Source: Candidatus Bathyarchaeota archaeon B26-1 (lineage in GTDB: Archaea > Thermoproteota > Bathyarchaeia > Bathyarchaeales > B26-1). From it: a stretch of 6,219 bases of DNA. Under the pieces are notes generated by a model. The model ran no database searches, was not told where the DNA came from, and saw nothing but the letters and a program-made list of their open reading frames with translations. The stretch's first letter is position 1; the number at the start of each line of letters is the position of its first letter. The stretch spans positions 1-6,219 of the forward strand of contig LUCD01000087.1 of the NCBI GenBank assembly GCA_001593925.1, read 5' to 3'. The position numbers and the translations under genes are program-made. Of the stretch, positions 5,332 to 6,219 are shown in pieces.

Positions 5332-5784
5332 GTGACAGGCGGAGGCGCATCAACGGTGAAGCGGTTCGAGTTTCTAGGCCACACGGCGGACGTTTACATA
5401 GCGGCTTACGGCAACGACTTACCCGAGGCCTTCGAGAACGCGGCTCTAGCCCTCTTCGAGGTTATGACGGACACGGAGAAGGTTGAACCTAAGGTTGAAG
5501 AGGAGGTTGAGGTTGAAGGCTTTGATAAAGAGTCCCTACTCTATAACTGGCTCGAGGAGCTCCTCATAAAGTTCGAGACGGGAGGCAGGCTCTACTCGAG
5601 GTTTAAGGTCCTCAGCATAGAGGAACGTAAAGACGGGTACAAACTCAAGGCTAAGATCAGAGGTGAGACTTTCAATCCTGAAAGGCACCCTCAGAGGACC
5701 GGGGTGAAGGCCGTGACGTACCACAGAATGAGGATCGAGGAGAGGCCGGACGGGGTAACCTTAAAGTTTCTCCTAGACATCTAA
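5332..5784 (+). CDS. Archease, RtcB RNA ligase cofactor
   Basis: Archease is a small calcium-binding protein that helps guanylylate and turn over the RtcB tRNA-splicing ligase. Counted from the second possible start (GTG 5356), the protein has FEFLGHTADVYI with H9 and D12, a Glu/Val-rich stretch (41-54), LLYNWLEELL (61-70), GVKAVTYH (116-123), and the conserved C-terminal D141 in FLLDI. These match the family throughout, including its length of about 142 residues. Two starts compete. GTG 5332 (150 residues) lies exactly where a transcript from TTATTAAG should begin, as for nikR. GTG 5356 begins VKRFEFL, like most archeases, and has GGAGG ten bases before it. I list the longer form but cannot decide between them. 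rtcB is not in the window. Confidence 0.93.
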   Translation: MTGGGASTVKRFEFLGHTADVYIAAYGNDLPEAFENAALALFEVMTDTEKVEPKVEEEVEVEGFDKESLLYNWLEELLIKFETGGRLYSRFKVLSIEERKDGYKLKAKIRGETFNPERHPQRTGVKAVTYHRMRIEERPDGVTLKFLLDI

Positions 5785-5807
5785 GCGTCTCCTCTAAAGG
5801 AAGGATA

Positions 5808-5816
5808 CTTTAAATT
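5808..5816 (+). promoter_or_regulatory. Putative TATA box of the aldolase gene
   Basis: CTTTAAATT lies about 30 bases before the ATG at 5846 and predicts a start near 5838, with a leader of about eight bases. It implies that the aldolase gene can be transcribed on its own, although the 61-base gap to archease also allows read-through; no clear T-run terminator is seen between them. Confidence 0.45.
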
Positions 5817-5845
5817 CTTCAGCTCATTATCTTTTGGGGCAGGAA

Positions 5846-6219
5846 ATGGTTGAGGAAACCTTAACGGAGGAGAAGATTAAAGAGGACATCTGCCGAGTTA
5901 TGGGTACGCTCTACCGTCGAGGGTTGATCTCCGCCCTCGGGGGGAACGTGAGCGCCAGAGTTCCGGGCTCCAGGGAGTTCTGGATAACTCCCAGCGGGGT
6001 CTTCAAGGGCAGACTCTCCGCGGACGATCTGGTTAAGGTTGATCTCGAAGGCAACGTCCTCAAGGGCTCCCTGAAGCCGTCCATCGAGACCCCCATGCAT
6101 AGAGCCGTCTATCGGAGGCGGCTCGACGTGAACGCCGTGGTTCACGCTCACAACCCCGTCGCAACAGGCTTAGCCTCAGCCGGAATCCCGATAGAGCCGA
6201 TAACTGTTGAGGCCGCCCT
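5846..6219 (+). CDS. Class II aldolase/adducin family protein, 3' end cut off by the window
   Basis: Only the first 124 codons are present, with no stop before the right edge. These enzymes use a metal, usually zinc, to cleave or form bonds beside a phosphorylated hydroxy-ketone; family members include fuculose-1-phosphate aldolase, ribulose-5-phosphate 4-epimerase and methylthioribulose-1-phosphate dehydratase. Visible family motifs are LGGNVSAR (31-38) and TPSG (48-51) for phosphate binding, a KPSIETPMHRAVY segment (77-89) whose E81 matches the catalytic glutamate, and VVHAHNP (98-104) with metal ligands H100 and H102. The third histidine ligand lies beyond the edge. The archaeal context makes a fuculose-1-phosphate aldolase-like enzyme (the MJ1418 type) likely, but the activity cannot be settled from this half. 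The ATG at 5846 has only AGGAA beside it and fits a short leader. Confidence 0.88.
   Translation, partial: MVEETLTEEKIKEDICRVMGTLYRRGLISALGGNVSARVPGSREFWITPSGVFKGRLSADDLVKVDLEGNVLKGSLKPSIETPMHRAVYRRRLDVNAVVHAHNPVATGLASAGIPIEPITVEAA

Noticed and set aside
5461..5520. Repeated GAGGTTGAGG-like motif in archease as a DNA repeat
   Set aside because: It codes for a Glu/Val-rich stretch in frame within a normal-length family member, so it is low-complexity coding sequence and not a separate element.

Overview
The window looks like part of an archaeal chromosome, probably from a mesophilic or moderately thermophilic lineage near the Thermoproteota/Bathyarchaeia. This placement is an inference. The supporting signs are an archease gene, an archaeal-type NikR, a stand-alone receiver protein with a short charged helical tail, TATA-like boxes instead of -35/-10 promoters, and several starts placed as for leaderless or near-leaderless mRNAs. 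Coding density is high, base composition is intermediate, and the gaps between genes are AT-rich. There is no rRNA, tRNA, CRISPR array, transposase or other clear sign of a mobile element.

Layout from left to right: (1) 1-158, an AT-rich upstream region with promoter-like elements and no gene that can be assigned. (2) 159-1787 (+), a GH3-like acyl-adenylating enzyme of the ANL type, followed by a hairpin and T-run terminator. (3) 3022-1835 (-), a compact three-gene operon: a single-domain response regulator, a 111-residue soluble protein of unknown function, and a four-helix membrane protein. The genes abut or overlap and no histidine kinase lies nearby. (4) 3023-3297, a divergent regulatory region with several palindromes. 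(5) 3298-4299 (+), nikR followed by a CYTH-domain protein. (6) 5244-4309 (-), a thioredoxin-reductase-like flavoprotein, convergent with the CYTH gene. (7) 5332-5784 (+), archease, divergent from the reductase. (8) 5846 to the right edge (+), the first 124 residues of a class II aldolase.

Most genes here are housekeeping or accessory metabolism and do not form one pathway. NikR is expected to sense nickel, archease to assist the RtcB RNA ligase, and the reductase to pass electrons from NAD(P)H to a thioredoxin-like partner. The least explained part is the response-regulator operon. Its tight packing suggests that receiver, small helical protein and membrane protein work together, possibly as a signalling output module at the membrane. 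That is inference, and nothing in the window proves a new system.
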